Below are positions 30,953 through 40,340 of a stretch of DNA of 55,698 nucleotides, piece by piece. The stretch is from assembly GCA_016711405.1 (NCBI GenBank), contig JADJSZ010000041.1:1-55698 (forward strand), written 5' to 3'. The notes below the pieces were generated by a model. The model searched no databases. It was not told the DNA's origin and saw only the letters and a list, made by a program, of their open reading frames with translations. This DNA is from Candidatus Hadersleviella danica (GTDB lineage Bacteria; Chloroflexota; Anaerolineae; Promineifilales; Promineifilaceae). The translations under genes were made by a program, and so were the position numbers. The stretch's first letter is position 1. Each line of letters begins with the position of its first letter.

Positions 30953-31609
30953 ATGCCCCCTTTTCTCGGCCCACACCAAGGGCAAATCATCCAAAGTACC
31001 GGACGGCCGTTGGCGCAAGCCAAAGCGGCCATGATACTCGTCCACGGCCGTGGGGCCAACGCCCCCAGCATCCTCACCCTTGCCGATGAGTTTGACCAGC
31101 CCGAATTTGCCTACCTTGCCCCCCAAGCGGCGGGCAACACATGGTACCCCTACAGCTTTTTAGAAGAGCTACACAACAACCAGCCGGGGCTAGATTCCGC
31201 CCTGCAAGCCATTGCCGATGTGCTGGATGATGTGCAAAAAGGGGGCATCCCTCCCGAAAAGACCATCATCGGGGGCTTTTCGCAAGGGGCTTGCTTGGCG
31301 ATGGAATTTATCGCCCGTCACGCCCGCCGCTATGGGGGGGCTTTCGCTTTCAGCGGTGGCCTCATTGGCCCATTGGGGATGGCTCGCCAGTATGCTGGTT
31401 CGCTGGCAGGCACACCCATCTTTTTGGGGTGTAGCAACATTGATTTTCACATTCCCGAGGAGCGGGTGCATGAAACGGCCGAGGTGTTGACCCAAATGGG
31501 CGCGGCCGTCGAAACCCGCATCTACCCTCAAATGGGGCACACCGTTATTTACGAAGAGATAGAATTCGTTCAACAAATGATGCGAACATTGGTACAGGAG
31601 ACGACATGA
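30953..31609 (+). CDS. Phospholipase/carboxylesterase family hydrolase (MhqD/YpfH-like)
   Basis: 218 residues, a compact alpha/beta hydrolase. Oxyanion segment ILVHGRGANAPSIL; nucleophile Ser110 in GGFSQGACLAMEF; Asp164 in CSNIDFHIP; His196 in QMGHTVI. The ordering and spacing match the abhydrolase_2 (carboxylesterase/phospholipase) family. Between two VOC genes, it resembles MhqD of the methylhydroquinone-resistance cluster. Its last four bases (ATGA) overlap the next start, so the genes are translationally coupled. Natural substrate unknown. Confidence 0.9.
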   Translation: MPPFLGPHQGQIIQSTGRPLAQAKAAMILVHGRGANAPSILTLADEFDQPEFAYLAPQAAGNTWYPYSFLEELHNNQPGLDSALQAIADVLDDVQKGGIPPEKTIIGGFSQGACLAMEFIARHARRYGGAFAFSGGLIGPLGMARQYAGSLAGTPIFLGCSNIDFHIPEERVHETAEVLTQMGAAVETRIYPQMGHTVIYEEIEFVQQMMRTLVQETT

Positions 31610-32145
31610 AACGACTACAAACCCAAGGTGTTCACCATATCACCCTTATTGGTGCCGACAAACAAACCTCGATGGATTTTTGGGAGGGGGTGTTAGGCAT
31701 GCCCTTCGTCTTCGAGCAACCCAACTTGGATGTGCCCGAAGAAAACCATCTCTATTTTGACCCCGGCGACGGCCGCTTGGTGACCATTTTTACCAACGAA
31801 AATCGGCGGCCAGACCCCCGTCCCACCCCCGAAGTAATTGGCAATCTGCACCACCTCGCCTTCATCGTTTCCCGCGCCACCTACACCCAAGTGGCCAAAC
31901 GGCTAGACGAGCGGGATATTCGCCACAGTGGCGAAATAGACCGAGGCTTCATGTACTCCATCTATTTCCGCGACCCGTTGGGGTTGTTGGTGGAACTGGC
32001 TTGCTACAAGTTTGAGCCACCCACCCACACCACCCACGCCCAAGTGCTGGCCGAGGCGCACCGCATTCGCACCGAACGCGGCGATTACAACATCGCCGAT
32101 GAGCATTTGGCGGATGCGATAGAGGCGTTGACCCACCGCCGATAA
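31606..32145 (+). CDS. VOC-family (glyoxalase/dioxygenase superfamily) protein
   Basis: 179 residues with one vicinal-oxygen-chelate module. Candidate metal-site parts are VHHITLIG (His near residue 8), LHHLAFIV (middle) and YFRDPLGLLVELACYKF (Glu). It lacks the second module of the first VOC protein of the operon, so it may dimerise. The C-terminal ~45 residues form a helical tail (TTHAQVLAEAHRIRTERGDY). Together with the two previous genes it likely handles quinone or other electrophile stress; the specific reaction is not predictable. Confidence 0.85.
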   Translation: MKRLQTQGVHHITLIGADKQTSMDFWEGVLGMPFVFEQPNLDVPEENHLYFDPGDGRLVTIFTNENRRPDPRPTPEVIGNLHHLAFIVSRATYTQVAKRLDERDIRHSGEIDRGFMYSIYFRDPLGLLVELACYKFEPPTHTTHAQVLAEAHRIRTERGDYNIADEHLADAIEALTHRR

Positions 32146-32225
32146 CCAATAACAAATAACCAATAACAAATGACCAATGACCAATGACCAATGACAAAAA
32201 ACTTCATTGGCCATTGGTCATTTGT
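32143..32225. repeat. Two short-period repeats (CCAATAACAAATAACC and CCAATGACCAATGACC families)
   Basis: AACCAATAACAAATAACCAATAAC merges into CAAATGACCAATGACCAATGACC and its inverse CATTGGCCATTGGTCATTTG. It provides the 3' end of the gene on the minus strand (AQMTNGQ). Confidence 0.65.
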
Positions 32226-33001
32226 GCGATGGCTTCCTGTAATTGCGCCACTTCCCCCTCTAATCTCGCCCGCGTTTCAGCCAATTCGCGGGCGATTTCA
32301 TCCCACCAATTTTCCCCTTCAGTACCCGTTGTTTGCGCTTTGCGCCACAGGCGGGCGATATTCTCTTGGCGCAAGGCGACCAATTGTTGGGTCACTTTGC
32401 GTTGCCGCCGTTGGCATTTCAGCACCTTTTCGCGCCATTGGCGCACCTCCCGCGCCTCGATTTGCCTCAAAGCGACCAGTTCTTGCGGGTTTAGCTCGCC
32501 CGCCAAATCATATAAGCGTTGCCCATCGCCCGCTTCGTAGGCGTTGTTAATGGCGACCATCATGGTGGTGGCATACGCCTTGGTCATGGCTCCCTCGGCC
32601 AAATCGGGGTGAAATTTTTTGACAAGTTCGCGGTAGAGCTGTTTTTCGGCCGCTTTGTCGCGGGGCAACAGGTAGGGAACGAGTTCCTCGGCCGTTTCCC
32701 CCTCGAGGTGGGGGATGTGTTCAGGGTCGTCGCTTCCCAAGGGATGGCTCTCTTCGGCGAGGGGCACATCGGCCGTTTGCAAGCGCAACTGGGCGATGAG
32801 GTTTTGTTTGGTGGCATACGCGGCCAACACCCCATCCACCAACTTATCTAAACGCAAACGGCAGTGCATCCGAAAGGCGTTGACGGCCGCCGCCTCCTGT
32901 GCCAAAACGGCTTCGGCCGCTTGCAAGGCCAACCGCGCCGCTTCAAACTCCGCTTCTAAATCTCGTATCTGTTGTTGGCTGGTGATGGTCAGTTTAGTCA
33001 T
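32204..33001 (-). CDS. J-domain-like coiled-coil protein of unknown function
   Basis: 265 residues from ATG 33001 (MTKLTITSQQQIRDLEAEFE); a longer frame reaches upstream but reads through repeat sequence. N- and C-terminal thirds are coiled coil. The centre carries LYRELVKKFHPDLAEGAMTK...MVAINNAYEAGDGQRLYDL, which matches helices II and III and the HPD tripeptide of J domains (DnaJ-like co-chaperones). There is no DnaJ Gly/Phe or zinc region. Such proteins may recruit an Hsp70. The gene begins eight bases before the murJ stop, implying co-transcription. Confidence 0.75.
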   Translation of the reverse strand: MTKLTITSQQQIRDLEAEFEAARLALQAAEAVLAQEAAAVNAFRMHCRLRLDKLVDGVLAAYATKQNLIAQLRLQTADVPLAEESHPLGSDDPEHIPHLEGETAEELVPYLLPRDKAAEKQLYRELVKKFHPDLAEGAMTKAYATTMMVAINNAYEAGDGQRLYDLAGELNPQELVALRQIEAREVRQWREKVLKCQRRQRKVTQQLVALRQENIARLWRKAQTTGTEGENWWDEIARELAETRARLEGEVAQLQEAIAQMTNGQ

Positions 33002-34598
33002 TTGTCCCTTGTCTCTTGTCCTTCGCCCGCCTGCGTTGGGCAAAAGCGAGTAATTGTGCCATCTCAGGGATAGCCAGCCACCAGCAGAGGAGGAGGTAGA
33101 GGGAGCCGCCGACGGCCGCTGGCAGGAGGAGTTGCCACCACACGGCCGTTCCTCCCAACACCCACAACATTCCCTGCATCACCGCCATCATGCCCACGCT
33201 GGCAAAGGCCAGTTTTTGGGTGGCTGGCCAAATGGCGTGCCCATCTAGCCCGCCCAACCTGCGCCGCAGGAGCCACAGCAACACCCCCCCCTCGAGCACA
33301 TTGGAGATGCTATACCCGAGGGCAATGCCCCCCAGTGGCAATAAATTCCAGCGAGGGAACAGCACATAGGCGAACAAAGCACTGAGCAAGGCCATGAGGG
33401 GCAGTTGGGCGATGCCCGCCACGACAGGAGTGGTGGTATCTTGCAGGGCGTAAAAAGCGCGAGAAACGACCTCGAGGGCGGCCAAAGCAATCAGGGCGAT
33501 GGCGTAAAAGAGGAGACCCCAACTGACCAAGAAGGTGTCTTCGGCCGAAAACTCCCCTCGCTCAAACAAAATCGCCACAAGGGGCTGGCGTAATACCATG
33601 AGCAGAACGGCGAGGGGCAGGCCAAAAAAGAGGATGGAGCGCAAGGCGGCGCCGATGAGTTGACGCATGGCGGGCCAATCCTGCTGGGCGGCGAGGGTGG
33701 AGAGGGTGGGAAAGGCGGCCACACCCAGCGCTTGGCCGACGATGCTGTAGGGCATGAGGGTGATGCGAAAGGCTCGCTCGAGGGCGACAACACTGGCGGC
33801 CGTCAGCGGCCGTGTCAAAAAGGCGGTGGCAATGGGGTTCAGATAGCTAAACGAAAGTCCTAGTACCCGTGGCCCCATCAGACGCAACACTTGGCGCACG
33901 CCGTCGTCTTTTAAAAGGAAGATGGGTTGGTAGCGCGGCCGTTCTTGCCGCAGGGAGGGGATTTGGACGAGCAGATGCCCCAACGCCCCCAAAACAGTCC
34001 CTACGGCCAGCCCCCACACATTGGGAGCCAGCACAACCATGCCGACGATGATGCCGACGTTGTACATCGTGGCGGCGAGGGCGGGAGCCAAAAAGTGTTG
34101 GCGGGCGTTCAGTGCGCCCATCAGCACGCCGCTGACCCCGAAAATAATGGGGGTGAGGAGCATGACGCGCATCATGCTGGTGGCGAGGGGGAGCAGGGCG
34201 GGGTATTCGGCCGCTTGCACGGGGGAGATGAAGCTGGCCATGAGCCACGGGGCGAGCAGGGCGGCCAGCCCCGCCAAGGCGGTGGTGGCGATGAGGACGA
34301 GGTTGATGACGGCCGAGAAGAGCCGCCACGCGCCCGCTTCGTCGTCGCGGGCGAAGTAGCCCGCAAAGGTGGGGATGAAGGCGGAGCCGAGTGCCCCGCC
34401 GACGGTGACGTTGAAGATAAATTCGGGGATTCGGCTGGCGTAGGTGTAGGCGATGACTTCGGCCGTGCTGGCGCCGAAATAGTAGCTGATGGCCACATCC
34501 CGCACGAGACCCATGACGCGGCTGGCCATGAAGGCGAGGGAGACGATGCCAGCGGCACGCATCACTTGCCGTTGGCCTGTGGGGGCGGGGGGGGACAT
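32994..34598 (-). CDS. murJ: Lipid II flippase MurJ (MviN family)
   Basis: 534 residues, about 14 transmembrane helices, of the MOP exporter superfamily. It opens with the family's ASRVMGLVRDVAISYYFGAS and EFIFNVTVGGALGSAFIPTF stretches. The later parts ALERAFRITLMPYSIVGQALGVAAFPTLS and RAFYALQDTTTPVVAGI are typical of MurJ rather than polysaccharide flippases. It moves lipid-linked peptidoglycan precursor to the outer face of the membrane, so the organism makes peptidoglycan or a related polymer. The hydrophilic end (RRRAKDKRQGTND) is encoded in a GGACAAGAGACAAGGGAC-type repeat. It starts just past the phosphodiesterase gene on the same strand. Confidence 0.93.
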   Translation of the reverse strand: MSPPAPTGQRQVMRAAGIVSLAFMASRVMGLVRDVAISYYFGASTAEVIAYTYASRIPEFIFNVTVGGALGSAFIPTFAGYFARDDEAGAWRLFSAVINLVLIATTALAGLAALLAPWLMASFISPVQAAEYPALLPLATSMMRVMLLTPIIFGVSGVLMGALNARQHFLAPALAATMYNVGIIVGMVVLAPNVWGLAVGTVLGALGHLLVQIPSLRQERPRYQPIFLLKDDGVRQVLRLMGPRVLGLSFSYLNPIATAFLTRPLTAASVVALERAFRITLMPYSIVGQALGVAAFPTLSTLAAQQDWPAMRQLIGAALRSILFFGLPLAVLLMVLRQPLVAILFERGEFSAEDTFLVSWGLLFYAIALIALAALEVVSRAFYALQDTTTPVVAGIAQLPLMALLSALFAYVLFPRWNLLPLGGIALGYSISNVLEGGVLLWLLRRRLGGLDGHAIWPATQKLAFASVGMMAVMQGMLWVLGGTAVWWQLLLPAAVGGSLYLLLCWWLAIPEMAQLLAFAQRRRAKDKRQGTND

Positions 34599-34613
34599 GG
34601 CGAGGCTAAGGGG

Positions 34614-36013
34614 TTAATGCTTGATGATATGTCCCTGCATGTCGGGGGGATGGGCAGACCGAATAAATTAAGAACTGTAGGGGCAAAGTCCATGAGTTGG
34701 GCGGTTGGCAATTGTTTGCCTCCTAAAGAGCGGTTTGGTGGAGTGTAGATGTAAATCCCGTTTTCGGCGTGATTGGCATCATCTGGCCCTGTATCGTTGT
34801 CGAAGGTGTAGATATTCCCATGCCCAAATGTACCTACGGAGCGCCACCCTAAGTTGTCGAAGTAGACGATGAGGTCGGGGGCAACCCCTCGTACATGGTG
34901 GTAGATTTCTTGTGGTTTGAAGACGACGGTGTTGAGGGGTTGCCCATTGGGTGCAGGTATTTTTTTGATGGCGGCGGCGATTTGGTCGCGGAATGATTCG
35001 TATTCGGCGGCGGGAATAATACCTTGGGGTTCACGGCCGTGTACATTTAAGAAAATACGTGCATAGTAGCCACCATCCCCCATACTGTTGTACGCGACCA
35101 ATCTACCTGTGCTTTTTCTAGTGTGGTTAATTGCCCTGTGGGTGGTTCTTGGAGCAAGGTTAAGAATCCTTCTTGCAGCAACCATTCATTGATACAAATC
35201 CCCCCATCCATCTTTTTAACGCCGTGGTCGGAAACAACCATGATGTGTGTTTCTTGTGGTAAGCGGCTCAACAGAGTTCCAATTTCTTGGTCGAGGTAAA
35301 TGTAGTACTCTTTGATAGCATTGCGAAAAGGGCTATGGGGGTCATGTTTGGGATGGGTGGGGTCATGGTGTGCCCAAAAGGCATGATGAATGCGGTCTAC
35401 ACCCATTTCAACAAACATGAAGAAGTCCCACGGCTTGTGGTCTAGCAAATAGCGCAACACTTGGAACCGTTTGCGGGTCATATCATAAATTTGTTTGAGC
35501 AAAAAGTCTTTGTTTTCCGTGCGGAATTCGGGGACATCAACATCGTAGATTTCGGGGGCTAACAAGATTTCGATTTCACGACGCAGTTCGGGGGGGTGTG
35601 TCCACTGAATTTGGGGATTGATGGTGGTGGGGGTGAGAAAACTGGTGATAAGGTGGCCAGATAACGGCCGTGGAGGATATGTTTGTGGTACGCCAACAAT
35701 AATACATTGTTTGCCAGCCTCACTCAGAATATCCCAGATTCGCTTTTCTTTAACGGCCGTTCCCGTTGCAATAAAGCGATTTTCATAGCTATAATCAGCG
35801 CGATTACGAAACCCATAAAAACCTAATGTGCCTGGATCTTTGCTACTGGTCATACTAGCCCATGCGGGCACAGTGATAGCAGGAGTAGAGGCTAAGCAAT
35901 TGCCCATATGCACCTCCATCCATCAGCTGGCTTAAGTTAGGCAATTCGTTACGCCAAGCCTCAAAATCAGCTCTGGAGGGGCACAATCGAGGCTAATGAC
36001 AAATAGTTTATTT
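34614..36013 (-). pseudogene. Alkaline-phosphatase-superfamily phosphodiesterase / nucleotide pyrophosphatase, broken by about four frameshifts
   Basis: When frames are joined the product is a type I phosphodiesterase/nucleotide pyrophosphatase of about 460 residues. The N-terminal metal site reads FVISLDCAPPEL (near 36000). It continues DFEAWRNELPNLSQLMDGGAYG, then STPAITVPAWASMTSSKDPG (catalytic Ser/Thr region), MGVDRIHHAFWAH and VVSDHGVKKMDGG (metal ligands), then GGYYARIFLNVHGREP. It ends GLPIPPDMQGHIIKH if one C is restored at a C6 run. Shifts lie near 35980, 35885, 35080 and 34645; no clear start codon is visible. GC is lower than in neighbouring genes. A real pseudogene at the edge of the decayed island is most likely, although homopolymer errors may add to it. 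Confidence 0.75.
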
Positions 36014-36365
36014 TTCTTTTAAGACCGAATATTTTGCTCAACATAGAAAACCTTTAAGGGGGAATAAATTGTTTGGTGATTTAACAGGCAACGTGCTAAG
36101 ATGACCTGTGGTTTGCTGGTTAAGGAATAACAATTGAATTTTTCTGGTCATGGAATTCTTAGAGCTGACACAAAACAATATTCGGAAATCAAATACATTG
36201 GACAACATATAGCTTTTTGTGTGTTTAACGCATTATAAGGATTGTTCTAATTTGCGAAATGCCTTTAGTAATTTGCGGCTAGATTGCATAGCAAAGAGTC
36301 TAATCGGAATAACTTTTTGAAGTGGTGCAAATCATTCTTTAGCATTCATTTGTTACGGTGTAGGT
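36014..36365. other. AT-rich intergenic stretch without recognisable gene
   Basis: 352 bases at roughly 35-40% GC between the broken phosphodiesterase and the transposase remnant. Only short open frames occur. It probably contains the upstream end of the insertion sequence, but I could not identify its terminal inverted repeat. Confidence 0.5.
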
Positions 36366-37442
36366 ATGAAAAAACACACACGTAGCAAAAGAAAAAGAAC
36401 GACTGCACCACAAATACTGTACCACAAATGGTTGAATCAAATGGGTAAACTTGTGCCCGATGAACATCAAGGACGGCTCAAAAGTTTTGTCAAAGCCATG
36501 GTCGGCCTCTTTTGGGGCGAGGAATTCATATGAAGCAAATCGCCTCTAAAATTCCAGGGAGGCGCAACAAACGAGCAAAGAAAGAACCTTATTGAACCTC
36601 TTTTGACAACCACCAGATAGACCCTTGGCAATGGTACAAACCACTGGTCATCAAGTTTCTCCACCTAGCCAGTCGAGGCAATGCTCCCTTACGCCTGCTG
36701 ATAGATGGCACAAAAATAGGGAATGGACATCAATTACTCATAGTAACCCTTGCCTATCGTCGGCGTGCCATCCCCTTATGCTGGACATGGGTCAAAGGGA
36801 GTCGGGGACACTCCACCGCCGCTGTCCAACGAGCACTCTTTGCGCGCCTGCAACCGTTGATTGACCCAGAGGCGAAAGTGGTTGTCTTGGGGGATAGTGA
36901 ATTTGGTTCCGTCGAGTTGTTGCAACAGTTTGAGGCATGGAACTGGTTTTATGTTCTGCGCCAAAAAGGAGACACTCAATGGCGACCGAGTCAGCGAGAC
37001 GAATGGCAACGCTTTGACCAGCTTGCTCCCCGAGCGGGGATAAAGAGATGGCAAAAAGAGAGTTGCTTCACCAAGAAGCATCAGCACCAGACCAATTTAG
37101 TGGCTATTTGGGAACAAGGGCACAAGGAACCATGGCTTTTGACCACAAATTTATCTACCGCACAAGAGGCCAAAATGCACTATAGTCGACGGGCATGGAT
37201 TGAGAATTTCTTTTGGTGATTGTAAAGGAAACGGATTTGATCTTGAGGCGACCTGCCTACAAAACAGTGATCGTTTATCACGATTAACACTGGCCGTTGT
37301 TTTTTAATGAGCTGGATTTTATCCTTTTGGGTCACAGGTCATTAAGAACGGGCAACGGTATCTGGTTGACCGTACCGACCGCCGCGATTTGTCTATTTTT
37401 CGTATCGGGATGGATATGATTTACAGGTTATTGACCAGGTGA
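36366..37442 (+). pseudogene. IS4-type transposase remnant
   Basis: A DDE transposase of about 350 residues in several frames. It starts MKKHTRSKRKRTTAPQILYH at 36366. The first catalytic Asp region is LLIDGTKIGNGHQLLIVTLA; the second is VVLGDSEFGSVELLQQFEAW. The third region is AWIENFFGDCKGNGFDLEAT, where the Glu lies in the IE/FFxDxK pattern typical of IS4-group enzymes. It ends with RYLVDRTDRRDLSIFRIGMD and a TGA at 37440-37442. At least four frameshifts make it inactive. It lies immediately upstream of one of two duplicated zinc-ribbon genes, so it may have taken part in rearranging this island. Confidence 0.85.
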
Positions 37443-37495
37443 GACTATTCAATGCACCTGAGACCTTATTTTTAAAAAGTTTCAGGTAGCTAGAT

Positions 37496-37738
37496 ATGAA
37501 AAACAAGGTATGCCCTAAATGTGAATCAAGCGAGATTATCGAGGATGCGGAAGTGCGCGATTACGATGCAAGCTCCTATCGGCCGTTGGGGGTGCATGTT
37601 AAACTGGCCAACCCAACGGGGGGCTTCATCAAAAAGACGCATGTGTCTGGCGAATTGCGGGCATGGATATGTGGGGGGTGTGGGTACACCGAATTGTACG
37701 CCACGAATTATCAGGAACTGCTCAAGGCTCGCCAGTAG
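37496..37738 (+). CDS. Small zinc-ribbon protein, copy 1
   Basis: 80 residues. Two Cys pairs, CPKC (residues 6-9) and CGGC (59-62), flank a conserved beta-rich middle (RDYDASSYRPLGVHVKLANP), ending GYTELYATNYQELLKARQ. This is a zinc-ribbon of unknown role, related to small nucleic-acid-binding domain proteins often annotated as 'nucleotide-binding protein'. It shares all but a handful of residues, and almost all bases, with the gene at 39166. The window-typical CGGCCG occurs in it. The first copy follows the transposase remnant by 54 bp. Real gene by conservation of both copies. Confidence 0.82.
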   Translation: MKNKVCPKCESSEIIEDAEVRDYDASSYRPLGVHVKLANPTGGFIKKTHVSGELRAWICGGCGYTELYATNYQELLKARQ

Positions 37739-37865
37739 ACAATTGCACGATAGTCCGCTGGGGGAAACGAACCAGTGGCCACTTATGCCATTTCTCAGGC
37801 GAAGGTTTTGAAAACAGGCTTGAATTTGGTTTTACAATTTTTGTTAGCCCAAGGGGAAATGACGT

Positions 37866-39067
37866 ATGGCTAAGGAAACTACTAACTTTTTAAGAGATAT
37901 GCGCTGGACTGCTAAATTAACAGTGGCTGGTGTGCTTAGTGTTACGAACATTGTGGAGGAGATGCATCAGACAGTTTTTAGCCTTGGGGGGCTGATTGGT
38001 GAAGTAGCCAGACGCGAACAAAAGGGGTCACGGGGAGAGCTTATAAGAGGGTTCCGTAACGATTACGGAGAGAGCTGAAGCGGGCTGGATGTTTCGTTAA
38101 AGCAGTTAGGGTCTATGGTGGCAGAAAGTGACTCTTCGGCCGGCCGTGAAGCGGCAATCTCTGTATTGAACGGGGTGCTTGGAGATTATCTAGTGCTGAC
38201 GAACAACCCACTTGCCATCTCAATGGGGTTTCGACGTGAAGGAAAATCATTAAGCGATGAAGCGCTGTTGGAAATAATTGGGCAATCGAATGGCAAACTC
38301 ATGCTTATGATTCATGGTTCGTGCATGAATGATTTGCAATGGAACAGGGAGAAGCATCATTACGGTGCGGCGTTGGCAGATGATTTGGACGTTACCCCGC
38401 TTTATCTTCATTACAATAGTGGTCTGCATATTTCTGAAAACGGCCGTAAGTTGGCCGACCTTCTGGAACGCCTTTTGGCTCAGGTGTCTCAACCCATAGA
38501 GTTGTCTATCCTCAGCCACAGTATGGGCGGGCTGGTTGCCCGCAGTGCTTGCTATTATGGGGAATCATCTGGCCATAATTGGCTGAAATATCTAAAAAAG
38601 ATGGTGTTTTTAGGGACGCCACATCATGGGGCGCTGTTGGAAAGAGGGGGAAACTGGATTGATACGCTGTTGGGAATCAGCCCGTATAGCACCCCGCTGG
38701 CTCGTCTAGGCAAAATCCGCAGTAGCGGGGTAACTGATTTACGATATGGCAATATTGTGGATGAAGATTGGAACGGACAAGACCGATTTGCCAAGTCTGG
38801 AGACCCTCGCACGGCCGTGCCTTTACCAGAAGGGGTTCTGTGTTATGCGCTGGCGGAACCATTGGCAAAGAGGCAAGCAAGCTGGGTGATGAAGTGATTG
38901 GGGATGGTTTGGTGACGGTCAATAGTGCATTGGGACATCATCAGAAGCGGCAGTTACGGCTTTTGTTTCCAGAATCTCAGCAGTGGGTAGGGCGGGGGGT
39001 CACTCATTTTGATTTGCTCAGTCATCCGCAAGTTTATGAAACGATCAAAGGGTGGTTAAACCCTTAA
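37866..39067 (+). pseudogene. Lipase-like alpha/beta hydrolase, broken by two frameshifts
   Basis: Joined frames give about 400 residues. The N-terminal helical part (MAKETTNFLRDMRWTAKLTV...) shifts frame near 38060-38085 and continues GLDVSLKQLGSMVAESDSSA. The core has oxyanion region LMLMIHGSCMNDLQW, nucleophile SILSHSMGGLVARSACYY, and FLGTPHHGA. A second shift near 38855 leads to GTIGKEASKLGDEVIGDGLV and the His region VTHFDLLSHPQVYETIKGWL. It resembles PGAP1/triacylglycerol-lipase-like hydrolases with an N-terminal helical domain. It lies between two copies of the zinc-ribbon gene. Several CGGCCG sites suggest a native origin. Either decayed or affected by sequencing indels. Confidence 0.78.
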
Positions 39068-39165
39068 ATGGGGGAAAGGAAGGGGTGTCGGCCGTGCCAT
39101 TTCCCCATTGCCCCCCCCGCCTTTGCTACACTCTGCCTATTACCCATTTTAGCCACCTCCTTACT

Positions 39166-39405
39166 ATGAAAAATAAAGTATGCCCTAAATGTGAATCAAG
39201 GGAGATTATTGAGGATGCGGAAGTGCGCGATTACGATGCAAGCTCCTATCGGCCGTTGGGGGTGCATGTAAAATTGGCCAACCCAACGGGGGGCTTCATC
39301 AAAAAGACGCATGTGTCTGGCGAATTGCGGGCATGGATATGTGGTGCGTGTGGGTATACTGAATTGTACGCCACGAATTATGCGGAAATGTTAAAGGCGC
39401 GATAG
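39166..39405 (+). CDS. Small zinc-ribbon protein, copy 2
   Basis: 79 residues, starting at ATG 39166 after a CCTCCTT stretch. It differs from copy 1 at only a few positions (SR for SS near residue 12; CGAC for CGGC; AEMLKAR for QELLKARQ). CxxC pairs are intact. Similarity of the DNA extends slightly past the stop codon (CTCGTTGGGGAGAAC versus GTCCGCTGGGGGAAAC). The two copies are a direct repeat 1.67 kb apart, so recombination could delete the lipase between them. Function unknown. Confidence 0.82.
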   Translation: MKNKVCPKCESREIIEDAEVRDYDASSYRPLGVHVKLANPTGGFIKKTHVSGELRAWICGACGYTELYATNYAEMLKAR

Positions 39406-39449
39406 CTCGTTGGGGAGAACAAACGGCTAGTCAGTAATACGAGGAACAA

Positions 39450-40028
39450 GTGAGCAACTCCAATAATCATGGAACTATCGAAATAAGCAAAGCAGTCATA
39501 GGTTGCATAGGAGCAATTTTTGCGGCATTGGTCAGTGGTGTTTTATTGCGAGTGTTGGTGTTATTCAATTTGGGGAGTTCATCAACTACTATTACACCTC
39601 AGCTTTCAAATAGAGAAACTGTGCTGGAACCCCCTTAATAATTAACGGCATAAGCTATCAAGTACCAAACTATAGTACTGTACAATGTCTAGGCGGAAGC
39701 AAAAAAGTGAACGGCAAACAGGAGCAGACACTTTACTCAGTTACACTTTAAGAATACCTATAGGTTGGTACATTGTGTGGGATTCTTCTCAAGCTAATTG
39801 GACACCAAACAATGGACAGTATATAAATGAAGGATTACTGGACGTAAGTTATGGGAAGGTACTGTCAATATAAATACTGGCGAATACTGTGCAGTTCCCG
39901 TTGAATGGGCATACTTCGCTTGGGAAAATCGCAAAAATGCTTGGCCTGTACCAAATGGTCGTTTGGAATGTGTAATTAATAATGGATTATTATTGAATTC
40001 CGAATGCCAATACTTGTATCCATACTGA
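39450..40028 (+). pseudogene. Unknown membrane-anchored or secreted protein, broken
   Basis: The first frame (GTG 39450) gives a short polar N-terminus and a TM helix (AVIGCIGAIFAALVSGVLLR). Later frames continue INGISYQVPNYSTVQCLGGS, IPIGWYIVWDSSQANWTPNN, TVNINTGEYCAVPVEWAYFA and NGRLECVINNGLLLNSECQY, ending at a TGA near 40028. The pieces read as one domain with four cysteines and many aromatic residues, presumably extracytoplasmic. About three frameshifts separate them. I do not recognise the family. AT-rich, with no CGGCCG sites, unlike native genes. Confidence 0.5.
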
Positions 40029-40340
40029 GTGCATGCAACTAAGGTATTAGGAATTGTTGCTCAGAAGAAAAAAAGTCCTAACAGCCCATGCAGGTGACGC
40101 TGGCGCGATGCCTCGGAGGGCTTGCGCTTTGGAGAATGGCAAAGGTTTTAGTGACCCTGGCCAGCGCGGCTGATGGAGGCGTTGGCACACCCCTTGCAAA
40201 TTGAAGCAATTAGAATGAATTCAACGCAGATTTCCCCCAATGCGGTATTCCAAGCGGATTGGTTGTCTTTGCCTGAAAGACTGACGGCAATTCGCCAAAT
40301 TGGTGTACCTTGACCCGCCATTTTTTACAGAGAATGATGT
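40029..40340. other. Intergenic stretch without recognisable gene
   Basis: About 310 bases. A short GC-richer patch (40083-40190) and an AT-rich remainder show fragments such as TPCRDLP-like coding traces but no gene I can support. Confidence 0.35.

Noticed and set aside
33927..34748. 273-codon plus-strand open frame rich in Gly/Asp/His
   Set aside because: Antisense to murJ, whose membrane helices and motifs are unambiguous.
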